Source of the DNA: Locusta migratoria | Taxonomy: Eukaryota > Arthropoda > Insecta > Orthoptera > Acrididae | Length of the DNA stretch: 64,000 nucleotides | NCBI GenBank assembly: GCA_026315105.1 | Contig: CM048747.1 | Span: 284,855,154-284,919,153, forward strand | Direction: 5' to 3' | Made by a program: the position numbers and the translations under genes | In this document: positions 53,680-64,000 of the stretch, piece by piece | Layout: each line of letters begins with the position of its first letter | Position numbering within the stretch: the first letter of the stretch is position 1 | The notes under the pieces: model-generated | Told to the model about the DNA's origin: nothing | Database searches by the model: none | The model's input: only the letters and a program-made list of their open reading frames with translations

Positions 53680-56600
53680 TCTATACTAATAATAAATCTG
53701 TAAATGTAGGCCTGTCGCTGTTCCCTTCAATCTTCAAAACTACTGGACGAATCTTCATGCGGTTTTCACAGGAAACATGAGAAAAATTTGGGTCAACATA
53801 TAGGCATAATTTTATCAAAATCGTATCGTGGAAAAAAACGATATCGTAATTTTAAGTGTTTTCAGTGACCATCGTGTCTGTTTTTTCAACTATTAAAAAC
53901 ATCTTATCTACAAAACTACTTCACGAATTTGCATGGGGTTTTCACAGGTAACTTGAGCGTAACTCGGACAAGATATAGACTTCGTTTTATAAAAAACGGG
54001 TCACGGAAAAAGAGAATATCGTAATTTGAAATATTTTATCAACTACCGTCATGTCTGTCTGTCTCGTTAAACACGTCTATCTCCTAAACTACTTGACGAA
54101 TTTTCATGTGGTTTTCACGCGTAACGTGAGCATATCGTGCGGTTACATAAAGGCTTCAATAATTAAAATCGGATCAGAGAAAATAAAGATATCATACATT
54201 AATCATTTGCTTAAAAGTCATCGTGTATGTCTATTTGTTTAAGGTAATCTCCAAAAGTACTACATGAATTTTTATGGGTTTCCACAGGTAAATTGTGAAT
54301 ATTTTGGAGAGTAACATAGGCTTAGTTTCATCAAAATCGGCTCAAAGGAAGGAAATATATCGTAATTTGAAATTTAAATGTATGCTATGCTTATAAGTCT
54401 GGTGTGAATCAGCAAATCTCCGAGAGTACTACACGAACTTTCATGGGGTTTCATAGGCCAACTGAGAGTACCTTGGGGCAACATATAAGCTTCATTTCAT
54501 CAAAATCGGATCAGGGAAAGAAAATATATCGTAATTTGTAGTTTCTGGTGTATGCTATGCATGAAATGCAGCGTAGTACAGCAAAGACCCGATAGAGGCG
54601 CTGTTACTGACATAGTATACCAAATAAGTAATAGATGGTGCGATGCTGCGTTCTTTATTCTTATAACTAAAGTGAATCCTTTTTGGAAAAATAAGTCACG
54701 TACAATGAGGGGAATAATTCTTAGCGTTAATAATGAAATAAATAATTAATGTTGTTCCGATCAGTACATTAATGATCCCCCTAAAGCGAATATTTCGTTG
54801 CCAACGTTAACATACTAAACCGCTGCCACTGCAAGTAAAATTTAACCGAGGTACGCCACACAAAAAATTGAATTTAAAACATAACGACTTTCCTTTGCGT
54901 CTATCGATGTTTTTATCTACTAAGAATTCTTTACAAGAAAATAGGAATTTATGTAGTTTCCTTTCTGATTTCGGTGCGTACTTATTACTTCTTGATTCTA
55001 TTCTGTTTAGTTACGTAGTGCACCAAAGAAATAATAGTTGGCGCTGCTGCATTTTTTAATTTTTTTTTCATTTCTTTTCGATGGTTATGGCATAGAATAG
55101 CAACGAACCACTAAATGTGCTGTGGGTTTTGTAGTGCAGCAAAGAAACAATACATGATCGTGTTGTGCTTATTCCCTCAGTAACAGAAGTATTTTGAATT
55201 AAGAGCCGCAATCTTATCTCTGCGAATACAAACAAATATTGAACATCGAGATGCTTTGTATATTCAAAGTTTAAGGACATCTTTGATTCTTTTGACAGGG
55301 GATATTTGAATTTAAAATATAACGACATTCCTTCGCGTCTATCGATGCTCTAATTTACGTAAGAATTCTTTACAAGATAATTGCATTTATGTAGTTCCCT
55401 TTTTGATTTCGGTGTATTCTCATTATATTCTGAGTGCGTTCTGTTTAGCAATGCCTCGAACGCCATAGTGCAGGAAAGGACAAAGTGCGGTGACGTTAGT
55501 TACATAGTACACCAACTAACTAATTATGGTGTTGCTGCTTTTTTTCATTTTTATAACTATCGTGTAATACACTACAAGACGGAGTACAGTTTTACTTATG
55601 GTGGCGGCTTTGTGCGCTGACGTTGGCAACGGCCGTTGAATGCTGTTTCAAAAATCAGCCACGTAGAATATGGGTAATTCTTTAACGATGAAATAAATAA
55701 TTTATGCTGTTCTGGCCAGTATATTAATCCTCCTCCTAAACCGATTAGTTCGTTGCCAACGATAGCAAACTAAACCGCTGCCACTGCAAGTAAAGTTCAG
55801 CCCAGGTAGTACACAATTTTTTTCTTCCTAGCTGTATCCCTTATGCCTTGCAATGTCACGGAAAGAAAAGAAAAGCATCTTTCGACGGGTATAAACACTA
55901 AATTATACATAGAGTAGAAATATCTATGGAGTGAGCATTGGATTCTATGCATCTTCTCAACATTAAGCTGGAATCACCAAGTGATATTGAAACAAACCAA
56001 CTCTTTCCACACATTTATTTGCTGCTACGATTGGTTTGTACCGCATTGGCTACAAAGACGCCCCTCCTTTTAGCAGTGCAACCATGTAACATGAAATAGT
56101 ATCTCAATAAATTTGACAGAAGCAACAAAAATTTGAGGAAGCGTCACTAAAAGGGCCAATTAGAAATCATCGGACTTAACCGAACAAAGAAGGACCAAGA
56201 TAAAGTCATCGATTAGTAAATTTTTCCCAATATTAGGTGATATTTCCACCTTAATGTTGAAGACAGAAAATCTGTTCTGCGCATCTGAATGTGCTCCAGA
56301 GATATATCTGCTCTGTGCCTGCCACTAGAGATAACATACACACGCGAGCGACAAACTCATCAGAAACCTCCCTGCTTTCATAATTGTTTGGTACAATATT
56401 GTGGTTAAAATTCGTAATTAGTTACTTTTGGTGCGGACTACATTAAGATAGAGAAAGACGTCTTCTTTTGCAGAGACAATTGTACTTTGAGTTATAATCA
56501 AACTTCTGAATATATATTACACAAGATCGATTTCAACTTCATGCTTTACGAAGTAATCACTGCAGGACGTGGGGACATGTATTAGCTGAAAGAGTGGTCG

Positions 56601-57263
56601 ATCTGCTAACACAGACAATTCACTGGAAACACCATACTTAATGGAAAGTTCTATACAGAGGATCAGCTGACGACATTCCTTCAACGATTACCCAGACTTA
56701 CTTTATCGCACGTTGACACTGCCATGACGTCTTATTTAAACATATGTGAACTCTTTCAGTATTCGTTGACTTTTCGATAATATGGAGCACTGCATAGAGA
56801 ATAACTACATTGTCCCCAGTGCAACAGTGCAACATTCTAATACTTCAGAATGCACTTACTGTGAAAGATAAAGAGTTTAGTAGGACCATAGAACCAATAC
56901 ATGGCGCTGTTATTATTATTACTATTTCTCATCTCAACGATGGAAGTGCTTTCAGAAGTTTACGCCAAACAGACAATTACACACCGCAGTCTTAACTTTA
57001 TGAACACAAACTAGCATTAAATTTACATCGTTCCGGAGTACGGACTTAATTTCACTTTTTGTATGAAAACTTTTATGACCATTCATTGTTTTTGACAATG
57101 ACTAATACTTAAATTTGACTTCTTGGCTAGACGAACTGAGTTTATTGATAGAGAAATCCAACAAGGATTCTGTTTTCGCTGGTCTAGGTCCGGAACCCTA
57201 AAAACCATGATACACACAGGTCCCTGTTTAACAACCGTTGCGAAGCACGGGCATATAAGCTAG
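53680..57263 (+). mobile_element. Helitron H2, non-autonomous
   Basis: It starts TCTATACTAATAATAAATC and ends with the hairpin CCGTTGCGAAGCACGG, ten bases, then CTAG, between host A and T. The 5' part holds five degenerate units of 166-175 bp (starts near 53736, 53911, 54085, 54251, 54421) sharing AAACTACT..CGAATTTTCATGGGG, TTTCACAGGTAAC and ATATCGTAATTTGAAA. It is the same family as H1 in the opposite orientation. It has no Rep/helicase frame. It interrupts an RTE LINE and is therefore younger than that LINE. Confidence 0.93.
53736..54545 (+). repeat. Five degenerate tandem units in Helitron H2
   Basis: Units of 166-175 bp, each with a start like AAACTACTTGACGAATTTTC, a middle CACAGGTAAC and an end ATCGTAATTTGAAA. 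Matching units occur in H1 at 42870-43645 on the other strand, so the array predates the split of the two copies. Confidence 0.85.
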
Positions 57264-57868
57264 TGAGACGATAAAACTAGTAGATGAGTTTTTTTTACTT
57301 GGGTACCAAGATAACTTCTCATGCCCGAAGTAAAGAAGATATAAAATGTAGAATGGCTAATGGAAGAAAAGCATTTCTAAAGAAGTGAAATTTGTTAACA
57401 TCCAATATTAATTTAAATGGTAGGAAGTTCTTTCTGAAAGCATTTGTCTGGAGTATAGCATTGTATGGGAGTGAAACGTGGACGATAAGGAGTTCAGAAA
57501 AAAGGATGATAGAAGCTTTTGAGATGTGGTGCTACAGAAGAATGAAGGAAATTAGATGAGTAGATAATGTAACTAATGAGAGGGTGCTTAACCGAATTGA
57601 GTTTTTGGTATATCTTGACTAAGAGCAGGGATAGGTTAGTGGGACAAATTCTGAGACATCAAGGAATCATCAACTTAGCTTTAGAAGGAAGTGTGTGGGG
57701 TAAAAATCGTAAAGGGGGACCTAGGGAAGAATACAGTAAACAGATTCATAAGGATGTAGGTTGCTGTACGTTTTCTGAGATGAAGAGGCTTGTACGTGAG
57801 AGGGTAGCGTGGAGAGCTGCATGAAACCAGTCTGCGGATTGAAGACCACAACAACTACAACAACAACA
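57264..57868 (+). pseudogene. RTE-type LINE, part right of Helitron H2
   Basis: Continues the LINE: ETIKLVDEFFYLGTKITS, FVWSIALYGSETWTIRSSEK and EAFEMWCYRRMKEI, then the C-terminal block with stops, and an (ACA)n tail at about 57847-57868. It is inactive: several stops lie downstream of KAFLKK. Confidence 0.86.
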
Positions 57869-57980
57869 TGAATGAAATCAAATGTGAAACTGAATTTAAA
57901 TTTCATTATTAAAATTTAGCATTGGAATGAATAATATGAAATGAAAAAAAAACTAGGAAGCAGTGGGGAGCAAATTCGGG

Positions 57981-58193
57981 CCTTTAAAACGGCCGGCCGC
58001 GGTGGCCGAGGAAATTGTGGCGCTCCAGTCACGGTCTGCGCGGCCACTACGGTCGGGGGTTTGAATCCCCCCTCGGGCATGGATATTTGTGCCGTTCTTA
58101 GTATTAGCTAGTTCATAAGTAGTTTGTAAGTTTAGGGACTGATGACCCCGTAGTTAAGTCCCATAATCTATATAAACATTTCCTTTAAAACGG
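57981..58193 (+). repeat. SINE with 12-bp target duplication
   Basis: Body 57993-58181, main head type (GGTGGCCGAGG, B-box GGTTTGAATCC). CCTTTAAAACGG is duplicated at 57981-57992 and 58182-58193. Confidence 0.92.
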
Positions 58194-58425
58194 CAATAAA
58201 TTCGTTACGTTAATGATTTAAAGAGCTCGATACTCAAATTTGCTTAAACTTGGGTGTACTGTAATCAGTGGCGATCATTCTCTTTAATCAAGGGAATGGG
58301 TCATTCCCTTAAATTTTACTCAGAAATAATAGTATCCTTTAACTGCCTAGATGTACGATTAAATTTGTCTTCGAGAAAAGTTTTATATGTAATAATATTT
58401 TGCTGTCGAATTCTTTAATTTTGTC
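58194..58425. other. AT-rich spacer
   Basis: A short inverted repeat (AAGGGAATG/CATTCCCTT) lies at 58290-58312. Nothing else was seen. Confidence 0.4.
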
Positions 58426-58427
58426 GC

Positions 58428-58605
58428 GAGTGGTCTAAGGCGCCATGTCATGGTTTACACGGTCGCTCCCGCCGGAGATTCGAGCCCTCCCTCGTGCATG
58501 GGTGTTTTGTGTTGTCCTTAGCAAAAGTTACATTAAGTTAAAGTATTGTGTAAATCTTGGTACCGATGACAGGAGTTTCGTCCCTTAGGAATACTCATTT
58601 GAACA
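58428..58605 (+). repeat. Decayed tRNA-derived SINE
   Basis: CGCGAGTGGTCTAAGGCGCC resembles an A-box region and GAGATTCGAGCCC a B-box. The body GGTACCGATGACAGGAGTTTC corresponds loosely to the GACTGATGACCCC region of the main family. It has no clear duplication. Confidence 0.6.
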
Positions 58606-59514
58606 GTTGCTTAAGCGGTACAATGGTTGTAATATTTTCCAAGCCCGTGTAAAGAAACATCAGTAAAATGTTATCAAAATTATAATATACACAACAACTC
58701 CAAATTTGGTTGCAGTCCGATAGCGTAGAGCGAGAACTTCGTTCCTCTACTGTTTTTGCTGCTGCGTTGTTGTTCCGCAGAATCTTGAACTAGCTCGTCT
58801 CCTTACGGAGTGCGTTACCTAAATGCGTTCCAACGTTTGCCATTGTCGGCAGCGGTGTCAGTTGTTTATGTTTTCATTACGAACAATAATTGCGTAATTT
58901 TCTGAGAACATGCGATACATTGGGCTAGCTGTGTATATAAATATGTATTTAAGGAAGAAAAACGTGTCCAGTTGCAAGTTCTTTTGTTTCGGTTTACTTT
59001 TGGATGCATAGTCGCGTGCAGGTAATAAACTTTTAACCCTTTAATGCTTGACTTTTTACTTGAATCTATAAAAACTACCACGATTAATGTATAGTGCGTA
59101 AATAATGAGAAAAATATGCAAAAAAATCCTTTAAATTTTTATGCACTACTAGCAATAAAAGGTTCATAACTAATCAGCTATATAGTTCTTCCTTGATGTT
59201 CCCGATGCAGTAAATGTCACTTTTTTGCCTCTAATATTTCCAGAAAGTAACTCATAATGCAACAGTAGTATGTGATTGACTACTTTTACATGGCAAAGGA
59301 GGAATACTAAATTAAAGAAACGCACATGTTAGGAATAACTCAATGCAGCTGTCTAACTGATTCAGTAGCACTCTGCAATTTATAATTTCTAGGACAAGCC
59401 ACTTGAATGTGTAACAATATGAATAGAAGCAGATACAAATGAATTTGTGGTAAAATGTTGGTCAGTTTGGGAGATGATCTAAAAAATAAGGTATGTAGAT
59501 GATCAGCTACACTA
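58606..59514. other. Spacer, nothing recognised
   Basis: No gene or repeat family is visible. Confidence 0.4.
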
Positions 59515-59625
59515 GGCATTAAAGGGTTAAATGTTCCCTTTCCCCGCGAGCTATTGAAGAATGGAACGGTACCAAAATACCAGAATAACGGTTCGATAAA
59601 CCCTTTGCCATGCACTTCAGTGTGA
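59515..59625 (+). pseudogene. CR1-type LINE extreme 3' end
   Basis: The plus strand matches the inverted 3' ends of other CR1 copies: GGAACGGTACCAAAATACCA, GGTTCGATAAACCCTTTGCC and GCACTTCAGTGTGATTTAGA. It is about 110 bp. Confidence 0.65.
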
Positions 59626-59797
59626 TTTAGAATGTTTATGTAAACGTAGAATTACAAGTATGGATGGCGCAAACTTACACAGTTGAAAGTACACGATAAT
59701 AGAAGCAAAAATATCCCAGTAAACATGGGTCCGCAACCAGCCGTTCGCGAGGTAATTACGAATATATGGGTCCAAGATGCCATTGACGTCATTATAC

Positions 59798-59955
59798 ACA
59801 TCGTCCTAGTTAGTACACGTTAATTTGAATTTAGACTTTATTATTAAGATTTACTTCGCATTTAGTTCACATTTCACCGACTTTATTGTAAACATCGTCC
59901 TAGTTAGTACAAATTAATTTAAAATTTAGGCCTTACTATTAGGTTTTGTATCGTA
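59798..59955. repeat. Tandem duplication, left flank of Helitron H3
   Basis: CATCGTCCTAGTTAGTAC recurs at about 59800 and 59893. Unit 1 (to about 59892) is uninterrupted. Unit 2 continues after Helitron H3 at 61184. The units are diverged by several substitutions. Confidence 0.8.
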
Positions 59956-61183
59956 CCAGCTGAAAACACGGCGTTGCCCAGGTATTTATTTATTTGTTCC
60001 TACCTTCAGTTAGTACTTCTCCTATGCCTTCTATCTGTACATTTCCTTCTTTCTGAAAACATTACTGGAGAATATATAAGAAACGAAGTTTAAATAACAT
60101 TTAAATTAATGTCATTAATTACACTCATTTTTGAGGAAATGTCGCTGATAAAGCGGAACTGAAAAATATTGCTATCAGATTACAAAGGTCTATGCACTTA
60201 CCGTTTACCAGGAAAGTAAGTAGTGTAGATAAATCACACGTAAAATGCACTCGTTTCGAAGAATCCAATCACGAAATTCAACAATAATTATTGTAATAAT
60301 ATCACAGATCGATCACTTGATGTAATGCGCGAAACGTCAAATAGATTTTTTTAAAGAGATCTATTAAAAGAAATTTCTTTTTTACTGCTTTATTTATTTA
60401 TTGTTATATTTCCTTATTCGTATGCTTATCCTTACAGAGAAAGAATTGAAGACATTGTAGCATGCATAGACCAAAGAAATGATCCGTGGCATCATGTTTC
60501 TCTGTAAGTAAACTCCTTACTATAGAGTCACTGGCCTTCAGTGCGAATTTTTTCATAATTTAACGACTTTCAACCAGCATATCTTCCACCTCCTTATAAC
60601 TATCGGCATGGAACTGCTATGGTGTACAACGGGAGACTTCGGACAACAATTACACCACAATAAGACCATTCGTTTGCGTTGTGTAGTTTTCGCTGCAGAG
60701 CGGAATATTAACACACACACACGTAGAATTTTATATACACTGATAACTTTCCATCCCAATATACTCCACCCTTTTATCATTATCAACCCTCAAGCAACAA
60801 TGCAACCAATAAAACCATTTTCAAAGAGTAAATATAATTTTCAAACACTAATTGTAGTCCCGCATTTCGCGTTATATACTTCGAATTACTAAATATCTAT
60901 CAGATCGCTATAAAACCGTGCCTAAAACTTTCCTCAGATATAAATTAGTAACTGTACAAATATTTAAGTCTCTGCGTCTTGTCGTTCGGACGTAATAAGC
61001 GTACACCGAACAGACATTCACATTAATACATATAGATATATAGGTATCCGATCGCCATAAAACCGCGCCTAAAGCTTTCCCCGGGTAGACATTAGTAACT
61101 GTACAAATTTTTAGCTCTTTATGTCTTATGGTTCAGACGTGATAAACATACACCGAACAGACATTCACATTTATAGATATAGA
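59956..61183 (-). mobile_element. Helitron H3, small non-autonomous, second family
   Basis: The minus strand starts TCTATATCTATAAATGTGAA and ends with a hairpin region (GGGCAACGCC, with TTTTCAG) followed by CTGG, between A and T. The first roughly 145 bp are duplicated in tandem (about 60895-61040 and 61041-61183): each contains GATCGCNATAAAACCG, TTAGTAACTGTACAAAT and CACCGAACAGACATTCACAT. No coding frame of note. Ends, length (1228 bp) and target are typical of non-autonomous Helitrons. Confidence 0.83.
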
Positions 61184-61640
61184 TTTAGTTCACATTTCAC
61201 GTATGGATTACCTGTTAAAGAGGGTATTCGAAGTGTCTTCCTTGCATCTGGATGCCGTCAATGGCGTTTGCGGGCACATGTTTAGTGGGACATTTCCGTT
61301 TCTATCATTGTGCACTTTCAACCATTAAGGGTTAGAACTCATTCCGTCCAGCCTCCGTGGTCAGAACGTGCACGTCACCCTGCGAATGCGAAAAACCCGC
61401 TCTTCGCCACTGTCCCAAATAACACCTTCACCCCTACATGTGTGTTTACACGCGACGACGGTGACTGGGTTCATTTCTTCATCGCAGTTGCGAAAAAAGC
61501 GTTCGACATTTTGCGGGAATTTGGTATGGCAAGCACAGAGGACTATGTACGATAGGGATGCCATTTCCGTAGCGTGTGACTAGTGGGAATTCGGGGCAGA
61601 CGCGACGCGGGCTACGGATAGCCGATGCGCGGTTGGTTCA
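61184..61640. other. Right flank of H3, then spacer
   Basis: The first 20 bases (TTTAGTTCACATTTCAC) complete the interrupted tandem unit. The rest contains overlapping frames (61310-61583) without a recognised domain. Confidence 0.5.
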
Positions 61641-61641
61641 G

Positions 61642-61856
61642 CGCGTTCGAAATGTTCAAATGTTTGTTAAGCTTAAGGGACTTAACTGCGGGGTCGTCTC
61701 CCTAAACTTACAAAATGCTTATAAACTACTTTATGTTAAAGGCGGCACAAACATCCATGCCCGAGGATGGATTGGAATCCCCGACGGGGAGCGGCATCGC
61801 GCATCGTAGCATAACGCCTCAATGCACTTGACCACTCCGCCACGGCAACGCGTTCG
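61642..61856 (-). repeat. SINE, variant head
   Basis: Body about 61650-61848 with the CCGACGGGGAGCGG middle and GTTGCCGTGGCGGAGTGG head (minus). CGCGTTCG is repeated at 61642-61649 and 61849-61856 as a short target duplication. The B-box is mutated (GGATTGGAATCC in plus). Confidence 0.85.
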
Positions 61857-62400
61857 GTCAAAGGGCTTGCCGCTCTCTGTAATAAATAATAATAATAATA
61901 GTAATAATAATAAAAACTGAGCCAAATAACTGATCGGTAAAGATGGAACAGAACGAAGCAGCGTTCCCAATGAACTGATCTACGAAATATATCACGAATA
62001 AATTCTCCTAAAATTTCTAATAAAAATCTTTGACCATACTCCCAACACAACATCAAAAGAAATAATGAATTATTTTATGTCGTCTCTATTAACTTATTTA
62101 ATTTTCTCTTCGAAATTTGTAAACGTACAGTATTATGAGGCACTGACAGATAACTGACTAAAATTCGTAGATGAAAGTATAAGATTAAAAGAACATAAAT
62201 ATCGAATAGCTAGTTGAAACAGTTAAACCCTCTGCATACCGTATGTACTGCACTATATAATTGAAATTTTGTAAATTTTATTTATCTGGTACTGGGCTAC
62301 ATATTGATAACAGAAAATGTTCTTGCAGAAAGACACCTGACGACGGCACTTGTGCCAAAAGTATATGTAGCGTAATAATAATAATAATAATAATAAAATA
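61857..62400. other. AT-rich spacer with two (AAT)n tracts
   Basis: (AAT)n at about 61879-61912 and 62361-62386. Just before the second, 62337-62360 reads CTGACGA, stem GGCAC/GTGCC, AAAA, a hammerhead-like order whose GAAA has become AAAA. The trinucleotide tail after it suggests a retroelement end. Confidence 0.5.
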
Positions 62401-62454
62401 AAAACTATATTACAGTGTTCTGGTCCAACCATTTACAATTATGTCAACTTCGTG

Positions 62455-62605
62455 TCATGTCGCTAGCTGACTCGCTGGCTGGTGGGGCACAGCCTATTGC
62501 CTCGTAGCGGCCAGCCAGTCAGCTAGCGATCGCAGCCTATCTATGTGACGTGATACGAATTGTTCTGAGGCCTTGTCTCTAGACGGTGTTCGTTCGGATA
62601 GCGGG
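62455..62605. mobile_element. Diverged relative of the Mutator-type MITE
   Basis: TGGGGCACAGCCTATTGCCTCGTAGCGGCC, GCCAGTCAGCTAGCG and GTGACGTGAT...GAGGCCTTGTCTCTAGACGG parallel the interior and right end of the MITE at 51.9 kb, in the same order. The left terminal repeat is not evident, so the copy is partial. Confidence 0.6.
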
Positions 62606-64000
62606 CTATGCTAGCTCAGCGCGTTCAGTCAGAAGACTAACGCCCCCATCTAGGAAAAATTAAGCCCGTAAGTTGTCGATAAATCTAGGAAAAAAAAATG
62701 ATCATATCTCCAAAAAGAGCCAATCTTCCTAAAGAAAAGAAGCCGACCTCTGTCCAAAAGCGGGAAATACGGTTTCGAGTTCCGTTTTAACTTCCCCACT
62801 TAATGTGAACGAGTGCCCTGAAACAGGCGAATTGAAGTATTTCTATTTATTAAAATTAAAAGTTTCTGTGAAATCCTGTTGGTCCAATTCGAATTTCTTG
62901 CAGCTATCGATGTCGATAACAGGAAAAAATCGTCGAGATCAGTGAACATCGATAACTTCTGTACGGAACCTTCGGAGTGATGATCCTATTCCCGCTTGTC
63001 TTGATTTTTTATTTTTATTTAAACCTGTTATTCTGTTTTATTTGTGACGGTTGTCGACATTTCCAGAAAGCAGCTGGATACTGCGTAGTCACTTCTTCGT
63101 ATTACAATCTACTTGTCTGATCTGGTAATTTTTAGAAAACAGATTATTACGGACTGCTAGCGGTTAGAGGTGCCGTAACAATTTTAGTTATGCCTTGCGG
63201 GCGAAATCGATGCTGGTGACCCTTTTTAAAGGTATTTAATAATGCATTAGTTCAGAAAATTGATCCGGATTCGCCAGTAAACGCTTCCGACTAAATCTGC
63301 GGGGCAGTAGGCCGCGCAATTATCTCGCACGTCACACATCACTGAGGGTGTGGATCAACAACCTTTAAAACTAAAAGGAACAAATCCGAGGTCGAAATTA
63401 CAAAATTCAGAATGGTGGAACCAAAATTGAGGACCAAACGTCGTACATCCAGCGAATTCAAGTACAAGCCCGGGTGTAAGGTATTTTGAGGACCCTGATT
63501 ATAAATTGAAATTCTGGATTGTTGTAGTGAAATGTTGTAGTCGACATGTAACACTTTTCACTCTGAACTGTTGTCACATTGGTCATTCGTTTCATTATCG
63601 CTGTCGGTCGCCCATTGGAAGACGGTTAGAAAACGCACCTTTTACTGAGGTGGTAGCTGTTTATTTTCTACATTTGTCATTATCTGTAAGCTCTATATTA
63701 GGGGCTGCAAGGATGCCAGAAACCGATGGAATAACTTACGCACTGGTATCTCAAGGGAACATTAGCGCGTAAAATCTTTACGGTAAAAAAATACCATTCG
63801 CTAAAAGTGCAGAAATATGCACACGCAAATGTAATTAGACTCATTAACTATTCCATGAAGGCAACAGGAGAATCACAAAAGTTCAGCAACGAAGAGAAAC
63901 TTCTTAGCCGCCGACTGCAGTTATCATTGGTAATACTTTACTTTTATCTTGATATACGTAATTGCATCGATTCTCACATACCTTGGGAAGTGCTACTCAT
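62606..64000. other. Spacer to the window end, nothing recognised
   Basis: No gene family, SINE head or terminal repeat was found. The longest plus frame (63506-63772, 88 residues) has no motif. Confidence 0.45.

Noticed and set aside
53736..54545. CRISPR array reading of the 170-bp repeats
   Set aside because: Repeats are long and degenerate, lie within a Helitron, and the window is eukaryotic.

Overview
This window is repeat-rich nuclear DNA from a large insect genome. The mix of CR1-type LINEs, several tRNA-derived SINE families, Penelope-like, Tc1/mariner, piggyBac-like and Helitron sequences resembles what I know of orthopterans (locusts and grasshoppers). That assignment rests on recognised repeat families and is an inference; the species cannot be fixed. 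I found no convincing host protein-coding gene, no rRNA and no genuine tRNA gene. The tRNA-like sequences are SINE heads. The window is best read as nested layers of mobile elements.

Layout. 1-1955: AT-rich DNA with one SINE. 1956-7930: a complete Ty3/gypsy LTR retrotransposon with two 449-bp LTRs that look identical, a 5-bp target duplication, a primer-binding site matching tRNA-Ser, and one intact 1,662-codon gag-pol frame. 8.9-9.66 kb: a Penelope-like GIY-YIG endonuclease remnant between inverted repeats. 9.93-11.35 kb: a CR1 fragment whose upstream flank and truncation point recur inverted at 17.9-18.87 kb. 11.75-14.2 kb: a Tx1/L1-like LINE 3' part split by an insert. 14.44-15.02 kb: a TA-target MITE. 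15.03-16.92 kb: a Jockey-like LINE with an open reverse-transcriptase frame, abutting a CR1 copy. 19.7-20.6 kb: SINE composites and a palindrome. 20.6-21.8 kb: CR1. 22.5-23.06 kb: RTE-type LINE 3' end. 23.4-24.0 kb: a 593-bp foldback carrying hammerhead-like motifs. 24.07-24.58 kb: SINE plus tandem duplication. 24.9-25.4 kb: MITE. 32.0-34.5 kb: two abutting mariner-type pseudogenes. 37.1-37.98 kb: endonuclease part of a LINE. 38.06-38.86 kb: piggyBac-like element.

The second half is dominated by Helitrons. H1 (39,021-43,697, minus) sits inside a CR1 copy and was itself invaded by an RTE LINE. H2 (53,680-57,263, plus) sits inside another RTE LINE, and removing it restores that LINE's reading frame. 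H3 (59,956-61,183, minus) is a different family inserted in the second unit of a tandem duplication whose first unit is a paralogous empty site. All three use A^T targets and have TC and CTRR ends; none shows a Rep/helicase frame. Between them lie a Tc1 pseudogene broken by two SINEs, and a LINE carrying a Mutator-type MITE.

The clearest biology is relative dating by nesting: CR1, RTE and Tc1 copies were hosts for later SINE, Helitron and MITE insertions. The LTR element, with indistinguishable LTRs, is the best candidate for recent activity.
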